Assembly (NCBI GenBank): GCA_035494735.1
Contig: DATJGS010000033.1
Location: 16,891 to 80,890, forward strand
Direction: 5' to 3'
DNA from: DATJGS01 sp035494735
GTDB taxonomy: Bacteria > Eisenbacteria > RBG-16-71-46
Length of the DNA stretch: 64,000 bases
Part shown: positions 52,036 through 60,904 of the stretch, one piece after another
How positions within the stretch are numbered: position 1 is the first letter of the stretch
Layout: each line of letters begins with the position of its first letter
The notes under the pieces: model-generated
The model's database searches: none
Told to the model about the DNA's origin: nothing
The model's input: the letters and a program-made list of their open reading frames with translations, nothing else
Translations under genes and position numbers: made by a program

Positions 52036-52689
52036 GTGACCCCAGACCCCACGGGCCCGGCCGACCCGATCCACCCCCTGCGCTCGCGGCATTGGCTGAA
52101 CGAGGCGCAGCGCAAGGCCGTCCATCTGGCGTTCCTGATCCTGCCCCTCGACCTGCTGTTCGAGACGCTGCCGTGGCCGCGGGGCAAGAGGCAGTGGATC
52201 CTCCTGCTGCTGCTCCTGACGGTGGGCGCGATCGTCGTCGACTTGCTGCGACTGCACGAGAGCCGCGTCAAACGCTTCTTCCGCCAGTTCTTCGGCGAGC
52301 TGATCCGCGAGCACGAACAGTTCAGCCTGCTCGGCTCGACGTACCTGCTGATCGCCGCGCTGCTCGCCGTCGAGATCTTTCCCCGCGAGATCGCGGCGTG
52401 CGCGATCGGTTTCACGGTCGTCGGAGACGCGTTCGCCGCGATGGTCGGCAAGGCGTGGGGTCGCACGCCGTTCTTTCGCAAGAGCATCGAGGGCGCGCTC
52501 GGTGGCCTCGCGGCGTGCGTGGCCTGGGGCGCGGCCCTGGCCGCGACCGGTCACGTGCCGTGGGGCGTGGCCATGGCCGGCGCTGTGGCCGCAAGTCTGG
52601 TCGAACTCCTGCCGATACCCCTGGACGACAACCTGGGCATGACCTTGGTTTCCGGTTACGTCATGAAGCTCCTGATGGCGCCCTTATGA
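52036..52689 (+). CDS. CTP-dependent diacylglycerol/polyprenol kinase family membrane protein
   Basis: 217 residues, GTG start. Six or so membrane segments. The family motif GDAFAAMVGKAWGRTPFFRKSIEG near 140-163 and PIPLDDNLGMTLVSG near 195-209 match the Dgk1/SEC59/VTE5 group, which phosphorylates diacylglycerol, dolichol or phytol with CTP. A TAAGAT box lies 6 bases before the start, so the message may be leaderless. Stop overlaps the TPR gene (ATGA). Confidence 0.85.
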   Translation: MTPDPTGPADPIHPLRSRHWLNEAQRKAVHLAFLILPLDLLFETLPWPRGKRQWILLLLLLTVGAIVVDLLRLHESRVKRFFRQFFGELIREHEQFSLLGSTYLLIAALLAVEIFPREIAACAIGFTVVGDAFAAMVGKAWGRTPFFRKSIEGALGGLAACVAWGAALAATGHVPWGVAMAGAVAASLVELLPIPLDDNLGMTLVSGYVMKLLMAPL

Positions 52690-53609
52690 GCCCCCGACCC
52701 GTCGATCCTGCGATTCCCGACGTCGAGCCCGCGCTCGCGCTGTCGCGCGACGGCCGGCACGCCGAGGCGTTCGACTGGCTGAGCACGCGGGCCCGTGCCG
52801 AACGCGACCGCAGCGTGTGGGTCACCGCCGCGGTCGGCGCGTTCGCGCGGATCGCGCGCGCCGCCGCCGACGCCGGAGACGCGCAGATCGCCGAGCGTGC
52901 GCTGGACGAGGCGCTGCGGCTGAAGCCCCGCTACGCCGATCTGCACCTGCAGCTCGCCCAGGTGATGCTCACGCGCCAGCGCAAGCCCGAAGCGCGCCGC
53001 GCGCTGCAGGCGGCGCTCGCCATCCATCCGCGCTACCTGGCGGCGCGCGTGGAACTCGCGCTGCTCGACGCGGGCGACGGGCGCATCGGCGAGGCGCTGT
53101 CGTCGCTCCGCGAAGTCGAGCGCGACACGCACATCGGCGAGCCGCTCGCGTTCCAGCAGGGGCTGAAGAGCCTGGAGCGCGCGGACTGGGACGGCGCGAG
53201 CACGCTGTTCCGCCGCGCCATCGGCAGCGGCGATCCGACGCTGAGCGATGCGCTGGAGCGCCATCGCGCGCTGTTGCACGAGGGCGCTCTCGAGCGCGCG
53301 GCACAGGTGCTGCGCGACGTCCTGCCCGATCACGAGGGCTATCCCGATCTGCACGCGATGCTGGGCGGCGTCGAACTCCGGCTCGGCCAGTTGGACGACG
53401 CGCTGGCGTCGCTGGGGCGCGCGCTCGAGCTGAATCCCGACTACCACGCGGCGCGCCTGATGTTCGCGCGCGCGCTCGACGGGCTCGGACAACGCGCGCA
53501 GGCGCTCGAGCAGGTGCAGCTGGTGTTGCAGCACGATCCGGAACACGGAGCGGCCCGCGAACTGATCGAACAGTGGTCGGGGCGCGGGCGCCGTCACGCC
53601 GCCCGCTGA
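52686..53609 (+). CDS. TPR-repeat protein
   Basis: 307 residues with no signal peptide. At least five tetratricopeptide-like helical pairs are seen: AERALDEALRLKPRYADLHLQLAQV, ARRALQAALAIHPRYLAARVELALL, SLERADWDGASTLFRRAIGSGD, and near the end GQLDDALASLGRALELNPDYHAARLMFARAL. Cytoplasmic scaffold. Translational coupling to the lipid kinase gene suggests a functional link, but none is known. Confidence 0.8.
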   Translation: MSPRPVDPAIPDVEPALALSRDGRHAEAFDWLSTRARAERDRSVWVTAAVGAFARIARAAADAGDAQIAERALDEALRLKPRYADLHLQLAQVMLTRQRKPEARRALQAALAIHPRYLAARVELALLDAGDGRIGEALSSLREVERDTHIGEPLAFQQGLKSLERADWDGASTLFRRAIGSGDPTLSDALERHRALLHEGALERAAQVLRDVLPDHEGYPDLHAMLGGVELRLGQLDDALASLGRALELNPDYHAARLMFARALDGLGQRAQALEQVQLVLQHDPEHGAARELIEQWSGRGRRHAAR

Positions 53610-53712
53610 TTTGGCGCTTCGAATGGGTCTTGACCGGCTTCCGCGGTCGGCTCACCCTAGGCGCGTTCTCGGGCGTCGGCCCAACGACCACCCGCAACAG
53701 GGAGGACCCCAC

Positions 53713-53913
53713 ATGGCCCGTGGCACGGTCAAGTGGTTCAACGACACGCGAGGTTATGGATTCATCTCCACGGAACAGGTCGAAGTCTTCGTGCATCACT
53801 CGGCGATCGAAGGAAACGGATTCCGCACCCTCCACGAGGGTGAGCAGGTCGAATTCGAAGTGAAGACCAGCGAGCGGGGCGCCGAGGCCGCCCACGTGAC
53901 CCGCATTCTCTGA
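53713..53913 (+). CDS. Cold-shock-domain protein
   Basis: 66 residues; ATG at 53713 with GGGAGGA upstream. RNP1 is KWFNDTRGYGFIS and RNP2-like VEVFVHHSAI (usually DVFVHH). Complete five-strand CSD of usual length. It binds single-stranded nucleic acid as an RNA chaperone. Monocistronic with its own strong terminator and an upstream leader of about 100 bases, common for csp thermosensor-like leaders, though no specific structure is claimed. Confidence 0.95.
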   Translation: MARGTVKWFNDTRGYGFISTEQVEVFVHHSAIEGNGFRTLHEGEQVEFEVKTSERGAEAAHVTRIL

Positions 53914-53935
53914 GCCGTCGCGTCGCCCGAGAGCT

Positions 53936-53972
53936 CGCGGCCCGATGCTCCGCATCGGGCCGCGGTGTTTTT
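53936..53972 (+). terminator. Rho-independent terminator after csp
   Basis: A perfect 13-base stem (53936-53948 with 53952-53964), loop TCC, followed by GTGTTTTT. Confidence 0.93.
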
Positions 53973-54031
53973 GCATCCCAAGGCCTCGCGAAAGTCACCC
54001 CATCCAGCCGGGGTTCCCGCCCCCCTTCGCC

Positions 54032-54059
54032 GTGACCGGCTTGACAACCCCTCTATCCT
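54032..54059 (+). promoter_or_regulatory. Possible promoter of secA
   Basis: GTGACC, 16 bases, TATCCT. The -10 box ends 7 bases before the ATG at 54067, so the transcript would be leaderless or nearly so. A second -35-like TTGACA at 54041 has no well-spaced -10. Confidence 0.4.
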
Positions 54060-54066
54060 GAGGCCC

Positions 54067-57030
54067 ATGTTCAATAACCTCTTGAAATCCGTGTTCGGGT
54101 CCAAGCACGACCGTGACGTCAAACGGGTGGCCCCGATCGTGGACGAGATCAATCGCTTCTTCGCCGAGTACGCGGCGCTCTCCGACGACGAGCTGCAGGC
54201 CAAGACCGGGGAATTCCGGCAGCGCCTGACTGCCGGGGAGACCCTCGAGGACCTGCTGCCCGAGGCGTTCGCCGCCGTCAAGGACGCCTGCCGGCGACTG
54301 TGCGGGCGGACCTGGGACGTGGTCGGCATCCCGCTCACGTGGGAGATCGTCCCGTACGACGTCCAGCTCATCGGCGGCATCATGCTCCACGAGGGCAAGA
54401 TCGCCGAGATGGCGACGGGCGAAGGCAAGACCCTGGTCGCCACCATGCCGCTGTACCTGAACGCGCTGGCCGGGCAGGGGGCGCACCTCGTCACGGTCAA
54501 CGACTACCTGGCGCGTCGCGACAGCGAATGGATGGGCGAGATCTACAAGCTGCTCGGGCTGACCGTGGGCTGCATCCAGCAGGGGCAGGATCCACCGCTG
54601 CGCCGCGAGCAGTACGCGTGCGACATCACGTACGGCACGAACAACGAATTCGGGTTCGACTACCTGCGCGACAACATGGCGGTGCGTCCCGAGTATCGCG
54701 TGCAGCGCGGATTCGCGTACGCAATCGTCGACGAAGTGGACTCCGTGCTGATCGACGAAGCGCGCACGCCACTCATCATCTCGGGTCCGGTCGAGCACAG
54801 CGACCAGGCGTTCGACGAATTGAAGCTCCCCGTCGAGCGGCTGATTCGCGCCCAGGCCCAGTGGGCGACGCAGACGCTCGCCCAGGCCGAGGCGCTGCTC
54901 AAGGAAGCGGACAAGGAGCAGGAGGCCAGCACGCTCCTGCTCCAGGTGCAGCGCGCCCAGCCCAAGCACAAGCGCTTCACGAAGCTGCTGTCGGAGCAGC
55001 CCGGTCTCAAGAAGATGATCACGCGCATCGAGCTCGAGTATCTGCGCGACAAGCGCCTGCACGAACTCGACGAAGAGCTGTTGTTCTCGATCGACGAGAA
55101 GGCGCGCAACGTCGACCTGCTCGACAAGGGCCGCGAGCTGATGTCGCCCGGCGATCCGGATCGCTTCGTCGTGCCCGACCTGGCGGCGCAACTCTCCGAG
55201 CTCGAGGGTCGCGAGGACATGGAGCCCGAGGCCCGGGTCAAGCTGCGCGACGAGATCTATCGGGCGTACGCGGTCAAGAACGAGCGCATCCACAACATCC
55301 AGGCGTTGCTCAAGGCCTATTCGCTGTACGAGCGCGACGTCGAGTACGTCGTGCAGGACGGCAAGGTCATGATCGTCGACGAGTTCACCGGCCGCCTGAT
55401 GCCCGGGCGCCGCTACTCGGACGGTCTGCACCAGGCCATCGAGGCGAAGGAAGGCGTCAAGGTCGAAGGCGAGACGCAGACGCTGGCCACGATCACGCTG
55501 CAGAACTTCTTCCGCATGTACACGAAGCTGGCCGGCATGACCGGCACCGCGGAAACCGAAGCGCACGAGTTCTGGGAGATCTACAAGCTCGACGTGGCGG
55601 TCGTGCCGACCCACCAGCCCGTGCGCCGCGAGGACGCGAACGACGTCATCTATCGCACGAAGCGCGAGAAGTACAACGCCGCGATCGACGAGATCGTGGC
55701 GTGTCACGAGCGCCAGCAGCCGGTCCTCGTCGGCACCATCTCGGTCGAAGTGAGCGAACTGCTGAGCCGCATGCTCAAGCGCCGCGGCGTCAAGCACAGC
55801 GTGCTGAACGCGAAGTACCACCAGCAGGAAGCCGAGATCGTCTCGATGGCCGGACAGCCGGGCGCCGTGACCATCGCCACGAACATGGCCGGACGCGGCA
55901 CCGACATCAAGCTCGGCGCCGGCGTCGCCGGCGTCGGCGGGCTGCAGATCCTCGGCACGGAGCGCCACGAGTCACGGCGCATCGACCGCCAGCTGCGCGG
56001 GCGCGCCGGGCGTCAGGGCGATCCGGGCGCGTCGCGCTTCTACCTGTCGCTGGAAGACGATCTGATGCGCCTGTTCGGCAGCGAGCGCATCGCCGCGCTG
56101 ATGCAGCGCATGGGCGCGGAGGAGGGCGAGGTCATCGAGCATCCGATCGTGACCGGCGCGATCTCGAACGCGCAGAAGCGCGTCGAAGCCCACAACTTCG
56201 ACATCCGCAAGCACCTGCTCGAGTACGACAACGTGATGAACCAGCAGCGCGAGGTCGTGTACGGGCTGCGCAACCAGGCCCTGTCCAGCACGGACATGAG
56301 CGCGACCGTGCTCGAGAACATCGCGGACAGCGTCACGGAGCGCGTGCAGAAGTCGGTCGGCGCGGCCAGCCACCGCGACGACTGGAACTTGCGCGGTCTG
56401 GCCGACGAGCTGTCGTACCTGCTGCTGAGTCCCGTGGCGGTTTCCGACATCGAAAGCGCGCAACCCGACGAGGTCGAGGAGAAGGCGCAGGCCGTCGGCG
56501 AGCGTGCGTACCGGGCACGCGAGGCCGCGTTCAGCCCGGAGGTCCTGCGCGAACTCGAGCGACATCTGTACCTCTATACGCTCGACGAGCACTGGCGCGA
56601 TCACCTGTACGAGCTGGACCACCTGAAGGGTGGCATCGGACTGCGCGCCTACGGCCAGCGCGATCCTCTGCTCGAGTACAAGAAGGAGGCGTTCGCGCTG
56701 TTCGAGACGCTGCTCGACGAAGTGCGTGAGGACTTCGTGCAGCGCCTGTTCCGGGTGCAGCTCGCGCCGGACACGCTGCGTGAAATGGATCGCCGTCCCG
56801 CGCCGCGCCAGATGGTGGCGCAGCACGCGGAGGCGAAGGTGTTCGCGGGAGCGCCGGCCGTCGCCGACGGCGACGCGGACGCCCCGGCGACCGTCGCCAC
56901 CCAGGCGTCCACGCCGGTGACGCGCGGCGCGCCGCGCGTCGGGCGCAACGATCCCTGCCCGTGCGGCAGCGGGAAGAAGTACAAGAAGTGCCACATGCCC
57001 ATCGACGAGGGCGTCGGGAGCGCGTCATGA
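54067..57030 (+). CDS. secA: Protein translocase ATPase SecA
   Basis: 987 residues. Walker A MATGEGKTLVA near 116, DEVDSVLIDEARTPLIISG near 223-241, TGTAETEAHEFWEIY, TNMAGRGTDIKLG, RGRAGRQGDPG and a C-terminal zinc motif CPCGSGKKYKKCH. Between about residues 255 and 420 is an insertion relative to E. coli SecA (ERLIRAQAQWATQ... EELLFSIDEKARNVDL) of the type found in Bacteroidetes and relatives. It drives Sec export of the many signal-peptide proteins seen here. Stop overlaps smg (ATGA). Confidence 0.98.
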   Translation: MFNNLLKSVFGSKHDRDVKRVAPIVDEINRFFAEYAALSDDELQAKTGEFRQRLTAGETLEDLLPEAFAAVKDACRRLCGRTWDVVGIPLTWEIVPYDVQLIGGIMLHEGKIAEMATGEGKTLVATMPLYLNALAGQGAHLVTVNDYLARRDSEWMGEIYKLLGLTVGCIQQGQDPPLRREQYACDITYGTNNEFGFDYLRDNMAVRPEYRVQRGFAYAIVDEVDSVLIDEARTPLIISGPVEHSDQAFDELKLPVERLIRAQAQWATQTLAQAEALLKEADKEQEASTLLLQVQRAQPKHKRFTKLLSEQPGLKKMITRIELEYLRDKRLHELDEELLFSIDEKARNVDLLDKGRELMSPGDPDRFVVPDLAAQLSELEGREDMEPEARVKLRDEIYRAYAVKNERIHNIQALLKAYSLYERDVEYVVQDGKVMIVDEFTGRLMPGRRYSDGLHQAIEAKEGVKVEGETQTLATITLQNFFRMYTKLAGMTGTAETEAHEFWEIYKLDVAVVPTHQPVRREDANDVIYRTKREKYNAAIDEIVACHERQQPVLVGTISVEVSELLSRMLKRRGVKHSVLNAKYHQQEAEIVSMAGQPGAVTIATNMAGRGTDIKLGAGVAGVGGLQILGTERHESRRIDRQLRGRAGRQGDPGASRFYLSLEDDLMRLFGSERIAALMQRMGAEEGEVIEHPIVTGAISNAQKRVEAHNFDIRKHLLEYDNVMNQQREVVYGLRNQALSSTDMSATVLENIADSVTERVQKSVGAASHRDDWNLRGLADELSYLLLSPVAVSDIESAQPDEVEEKAQAVGERAYRAREAAFSPEVLRELERHLYLYTLDEHWRDHLYELDHLKGGIGLRAYGQRDPLLEYKKEAFALFETLLDEVREDFVQRLFRVQLAPDTLREMDRRPAPRQMVAQHAEAKVFAGAPAVADGDADAPATVATQASTPVTRGAPRVGRNDPCPCGSGKKYKKCHMPIDEGVGSAS

Positions 57031-57512
57031 GCCACGAACCGCAGGACGACGCAGTGGTCCGCCTGCTCCGGCTGTTCGCGGAGCGGCTGGAGAGTTATCT
57101 GGAAGGTGACGAACTCGCGTTCGAGACGTTGGGCGAGCGCATCGAAGAGGGCCACTACAGCGGAGACGATCTGCAGAACGCGCTCTGGGCGCTGCGCAGC
57201 GCGGGCCAGGACGGTCCGGTCGCGGCGGAGAGCGCGCTCGACGGCGCGCCCGGCAAGCACGCGTTGCGCGTGCTGAGCGCCGAGGAACGTGAAACCGTCA
57301 GTCCCGAGGCGTGGGGTTACGTGCTCGATCTGACGCGCCGCGGAGCGCTCGACTCGGCGCAGGTGGAGCGTGTGCTGGACCTGATGCTCGGCGCCGGAGT
57401 GCGCCCAGTCAGCCTCGAGATGGCGCGCGAACTGGCGTCGCGCGTCGTCCTCGAGGGCGACGCGACGGACCGCGGAGACATGTCCCATGGCGATTTCGAA
57501 GTCATCCATTAA
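57027..57512 (+). CDS. smg: Smg/DUF494-family protein
   Basis: 161 residues. Pattern of the DUF494 family: VVRLLRLFAERLESYL at the start, then LSAEERETVSPEAWGYVLDLTRRGALDSAQVERVLDLML, typical of its C-terminal helical domain. Function unknown. In Gammaproteobacteria smg also lies near topA, and here it overlaps topA by 26 bases, which supports the call. Confidence 0.85.
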   Translation: MSHEPQDDAVVRLLRLFAERLESYLEGDELAFETLGERIEEGHYSGDDLQNALWALRSAGQDGPVAAESALDGAPGKHALRVLSAEERETVSPEAWGYVLDLTRRGALDSAQVERVLDLMLGAGVRPVSLEMARELASRVVLEGDATDRGDMSHGDFEVIH

Positions 57513-60027
57513 GAAGAAGACCCCCAAGGCGCGCCGCGCGGTGCCGGCGGCCGCCGCTGCGACCTCGAGCCCGCGGACCACCCGCGCGCGGGCCACCGCC
57601 ACCCCCGGAAAATCGAAGAAGAGCAGGACGCCACGCGCCGTGCCCGCGGCGGCCGCCGCCGAGGCGGTGCCGGCCGAGCCGGCGAAACGTGGTGCCAGGG
57701 GCACGACGCGTGCCCCGCGCGCCGCCCGTTCGAGCGCGCCGCCGGACACGCGCGGCAAGTCCCTGGTCATCGTCGAGTCGCCGACGAAGTCGCGGACCCT
57801 GACGAAGTTCCTCGGGCGCGGGTTCACCGTGATGGCCTCGAACGGTCACATCATGGACCTGCCGAAGAGCAAGCTCGGGGTGGACATCGAGAACGGCTTC
57901 GAGCCGCAGTACGAGCCGATCCAGACCAAGCAGCAGACGTTGGCCAAGCTCAAGCAGGCGGCGAGCACGGCGGACCGCATCTTCCTGGCGCCGGACCCGG
58001 ACCGCGAGGGCGAAGCCATCGCCTGGCATCTGGCCGGAGCGCTCAAGGCGTCCAAGCGTCCGCTGCAGCGCCTCACGTTCAACGAGATCACGGAGCGCGC
58101 GGTCAAGCTGGCGCTGGAACATCCGCGCGAGCTGGACATGAACCTGGTGAACGCGCAGCAGGCGCGCCGCGTGCTCGACCGGCTCGTGGGCTACAAGGTC
58201 AGCCCGTTCCTGTGGAAGACCATGTACTTCGGTCTGTCGGCCGGTCGCGTGCAGAGCGTCGCGTTGCGCCTGATCTGCGAGCGCGAGGACGCGATCGACG
58301 CGTTCGTGCCGGTCGAGTACTGGACGCTCGAAGCCGACTTCGTGACCGAGGCCGGCGAGCGTTTCACGGCGCGGCTGACGCGCATCGGGACGGACGAACT
58401 GGAACACGGGCATCTGCTCGGCGCGGACGCCGGAACGCGGGCTCGGGCCCTGGCCGACGAACTGCGTGCCGGTGACGCGCGCGTCACGTCCGTGCAGACC
58501 AGCCCCAAGCAGGTGCATCCGCGTGCGCCGTTCATCACGAGCACGCTGCAGCAGACCGCGTTCAACCGGCTCGGCTTCACGAGCCAGCGCACGATGAAGA
58601 TCGCGCAGCAGTTGTACGAAGGTGTCGCGCTCGGCAGCCAGGGCAGCGTCGGTCTCATCACGTACATGCGTACCGATTCGCCGCGCCTGGCCGGAGAAGC
58701 CATCGGCGAGATGCGCACGTGGATCGGGCAGACCCTGGGCGCGGAGTACGTGCCCGAGTCGCCGCGCAATTTCAAGGGCAAGAAGAGCGCGCAGGACGCG
58801 CACGAGGCGATCCGCCCGAGCGCGGTCGAGCGCACGCCGGACAGCGTGCGGCCGTTCCTGAGCGACGAGCAGTTCCGCCTCTACGATCTCGTGTGGAAGC
58901 GCGCCGTGGCCTCGCAGGTCGCGTCGGCCGAATACCTGGCGACGAGCGTCGACATCGAGGCCGGGCGTCTCGGCCTCAGGGCCAGCGGACGCGTGCTGAA
59001 GTTCCCGGGCTTCCAGAAGCTGTACGGCATCGACGAGGAGGACGACAGCGAAGAGGGGCGCTTGCCCGAGCTGAAGGAGCAGGAACACCTCGCCGTCGCC
59101 GCGGCCCGTCCCGCCGAGGAACCGGGCGCGGAGCCGATCGAACCGGTGCGCCCGGCGCAGCACTTCACGCAACCGCCGCCGCGTTACACCGAGGCGTCGC
59201 TCGTCAAGGCGCTGGAAGAGGAGAACATCGGCCGCCCGAGCACGTACGCGACCATCGTCACGACCATCACCAGCCGCAAGTACGTCGACCGGGACAAGGG
59301 ACGGCTCGTGCCCACGGATCTCGGGCGCACCGTGAATCGCCTGCTCGTCGACACGTTCCCGGACGTGTTCGACGTCACGTTCACGGCCACGATGGAAGAG
59401 GAGCTGGACGGCATCGAGGAAGGCGAGCAGGACTGGCAGAAGGTCGTGAAGGACTTCTGGACGCCGCTCAGCAAGGACCTGGCCCGCGCCGACAAGTCGG
59501 TGAAGGAGCATCGCGCGGCCGTCGAGGAGAAGACCGACGTCCAGTGCCCGAACTGCGGGCGCATGCTCATCAAGAAGTTCGGTAGGCGCGGGGCCTTCCT
59601 GGCCTGCCCCGGCTACCCCGAGTGCAAGTACACGCGGCCGGTCGACGACGCGGAGCTGCCGACGCCGGTCGAGGGCACGTGCGAGCTGTGCGGTTCGGCG
59701 CTCGTGGCGCGCAACGGCCCGTACGGGCGCTTCATCTCGTGCGTGCGCCGGCCCGACTGCAAGTTCACGAAGAAACTGACCCTCGGCATCGCTTGCCCGG
59801 ATTGCGGGATCGGCGAGATCGCCGAGAAGCGCACGAAGCGCGGCAAGACGTTCTACAGCTGCACGCGCTACCCGGACTGCAAGTTCGCGGCGTGGGACAA
59901 GCCGCGACTCACGCCGTGCCCGACGTGCGGCGCGCCGTTCCTGGTCGAGAAGGAGACCAAGAAGGGCCTCGTGCTGCGCTGCCTCAAGTGCAAATCGACG
60001 TTCCAGCCGGAAGCCGTCGGTGCGTGA
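57487..60027 (+). CDS. topA: DNA topoisomerase I
   Basis: 846 residues. Residues 1-90 form a low-complexity Lys/Arg/Ala/Pro/Thr-rich extension (KKKTPKARRAVPAAAAA), histone-H1-like and unusual at the N-terminus of TopA. Toprim domain follows: LVIVESPTKSRTL, DPDREGEAIAWH. Active-site Tyr393 in LITYMRTDS. ARRVLDRLVGYKVSP and EENIGRPSTYATI are standard. At the C-terminus are four zinc ribbons (CPNC...CKY, CELC...CKF, CPDC...CKF, CPTC...C) at about 680-840. It relaxes negative supercoils. Confidence 0.97.
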   Translation: MAISKSSIKKKTPKARRAVPAAAAATSSPRTTRARATATPGKSKKSRTPRAVPAAAAAEAVPAEPAKRGARGTTRAPRAARSSAPPDTRGKSLVIVESPTKSRTLTKFLGRGFTVMASNGHIMDLPKSKLGVDIENGFEPQYEPIQTKQQTLAKLKQAASTADRIFLAPDPDREGEAIAWHLAGALKASKRPLQRLTFNEITERAVKLALEHPRELDMNLVNAQQARRVLDRLVGYKVSPFLWKTMYFGLSAGRVQSVALRLICEREDAIDAFVPVEYWTLEADFVTEAGERFTARLTRIGTDELEHGHLLGADAGTRARALADELRAGDARVTSVQTSPKQVHPRAPFITSTLQQTAFNRLGFTSQRTMKIAQQLYEGVALGSQGSVGLITYMRTDSPRLAGEAIGEMRTWIGQTLGAEYVPESPRNFKGKKSAQDAHEAIRPSAVERTPDSVRPFLSDEQFRLYDLVWKRAVASQVASAEYLATSVDIEAGRLGLRASGRVLKFPGFQKLYGIDEEDDSEEGRLPELKEQEHLAVAAARPAEEPGAEPIEPVRPAQHFTQPPPRYTEASLVKALEEENIGRPSTYATIVTTITSRKYVDRDKGRLVPTDLGRTVNRLLVDTFPDVFDVTFTATMEEELDGIEEGEQDWQKVVKDFWTPLSKDLARADKSVKEHRAAVEEKTDVQCPNCGRMLIKKFGRRGAFLACPGYPECKYTRPVDDAELPTPVEGTCELCGSALVARNGPYGRFISCVRRPDCKFTKKLTLGIACPDCGIGEIAEKRTKRGKTFYSCTRYPDCKFAAWDKPRLTPCPTCGAPFLVEKETKKGLVLRCLKCKSTFQPEAVGA

Positions 60028-60904
60028 CGCGCTGAACCGTTTTCTCGGCGAGTTCGCGGCGCAGCGCCGCGGCTCCCCGCATACGCTGGCCGCGTACCGG
60101 CGCGACGTCACGCGCGTGCTCGACCTCGCGGCGGGTGAGGGGCGGCCGGTGGCGCCGGCGCTCTGGACGCGCGAACTGCTCGAGCGCGCGCTGCGCGAGC
60201 TGTACCGGGCCGGACTCGGCGCCTCGAGCGCGGCCCGCGCGCTCGCCGCGTGGCGCAGCTTCTCGCGTTTCTGCGCGCGCCGCGGCGTGATCGCGGAAGA
60301 CCCGGCCCGCGCCCTCGCGTTCCCGCGCCTGCCGAAGCGCCTGCCGCGCACGCTGCCCAGCCTCGAACTGTCGAAAGCGCTGGACCGGATGGGCGACGGA
60401 CCGGACGATCGGGCGCTCGTGCGCGACCGCGCGCTGCTCGAACTCGCGTATTCGTCCGGGCTGCGCGTCAGCGAGCTCACCGGGCTGCATCACGGCGATC
60501 TCGATCGCTCCGCGCGCCTCGTGCGCGTGCGCGGCAAGGGGCGCCGTGAGCGCATCGTGCCGCTCGGCGCCTCCGCGCTGACCGCGCTCGAGCGCCATCT
60601 CATCGAGGCCCCCGCGTCGCGCCCCGACGCGCCGTTGTTCCCGGGCGCGCGCGGCAAGAGCCTGTCGAACCGAACCGTGCAACGCGTCGTGCGCCGCCGG
60701 CTGTCGCACGTCGCGGCCGGGCTCGGCGTCACGCCGCACGCGCTGCGCCATTCGTTCGCCAGTCACCTGCTGGATCGCGGCGCCGATCTGCGCGCCATCC
60801 AGGAGTTGCTCGGGCACCGCTCGCTGTCGAGCACCCAGGTGTACACGCACGTGACCACGGCGCGGCTGCGCAAGGCGTGGCAGCAGGCGCATCCTCGCGC
60901 GTGA
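60020..60904 (+). CDS. xerC: XerC/D-type tyrosine recombinase
   Basis: 294 residues; GTG start overlapping topA by 8 bases. SAM-like N-domain at 1-90 (FLGEFAAQRRGSPHTLAAYRRDV). Catalytic residues: Arg149 in SGLRVSEL, Lys in RGKGRRERIVPLG, HALRHSFASHLL, LGHRSLSSTQVYTHV with Tyr275. Chromosome dimer resolution at dif is expected. Its position in a core operon 49 kb from the tRNA-Leu elements makes it unlikely to be their integrase, although action in trans cannot be ruled out. Confidence 0.93.
   Translation: MRDALNRFLGEFAAQRRGSPHTLAAYRRDVTRVLDLAAGEGRPVAPALWTRELLERALRELYRAGLGASSAARALAAWRSFSRFCARRGVIAEDPARALAFPRLPKRLPRTLPSLELSKALDRMGDGPDDRALVRDRALLELAYSSGLRVSELTGLHHGDLDRSARLVRVRGKGRRERIVPLGASALTALERHLIEAPASRPDAPLFPGARGKSLSNRTVQRVVRRRLSHVAAGLGVTPHALRHSFASHLLDRGADLRAIQELLGHRSLSSTQVYTHVTTARLRKAWQQAHPRA

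Noticed and set aside
57502..60480. 992-residue minus-strand open frame opposite topA and xerC
   Set aside because: High-GC shadow frame: poly-Arg/Ala/Leu composition, no start signal, and topA/xerC motifs prove the plus strand is coding.
60020..60904. XerC-like recombinase as the integrase of the tRNA-Leu elements
   Set aside because: It overlaps topA and the lipoprotein gene in a core operon 49 kb away and has host composition. Standard chromosome dimer resolution is the simpler role.
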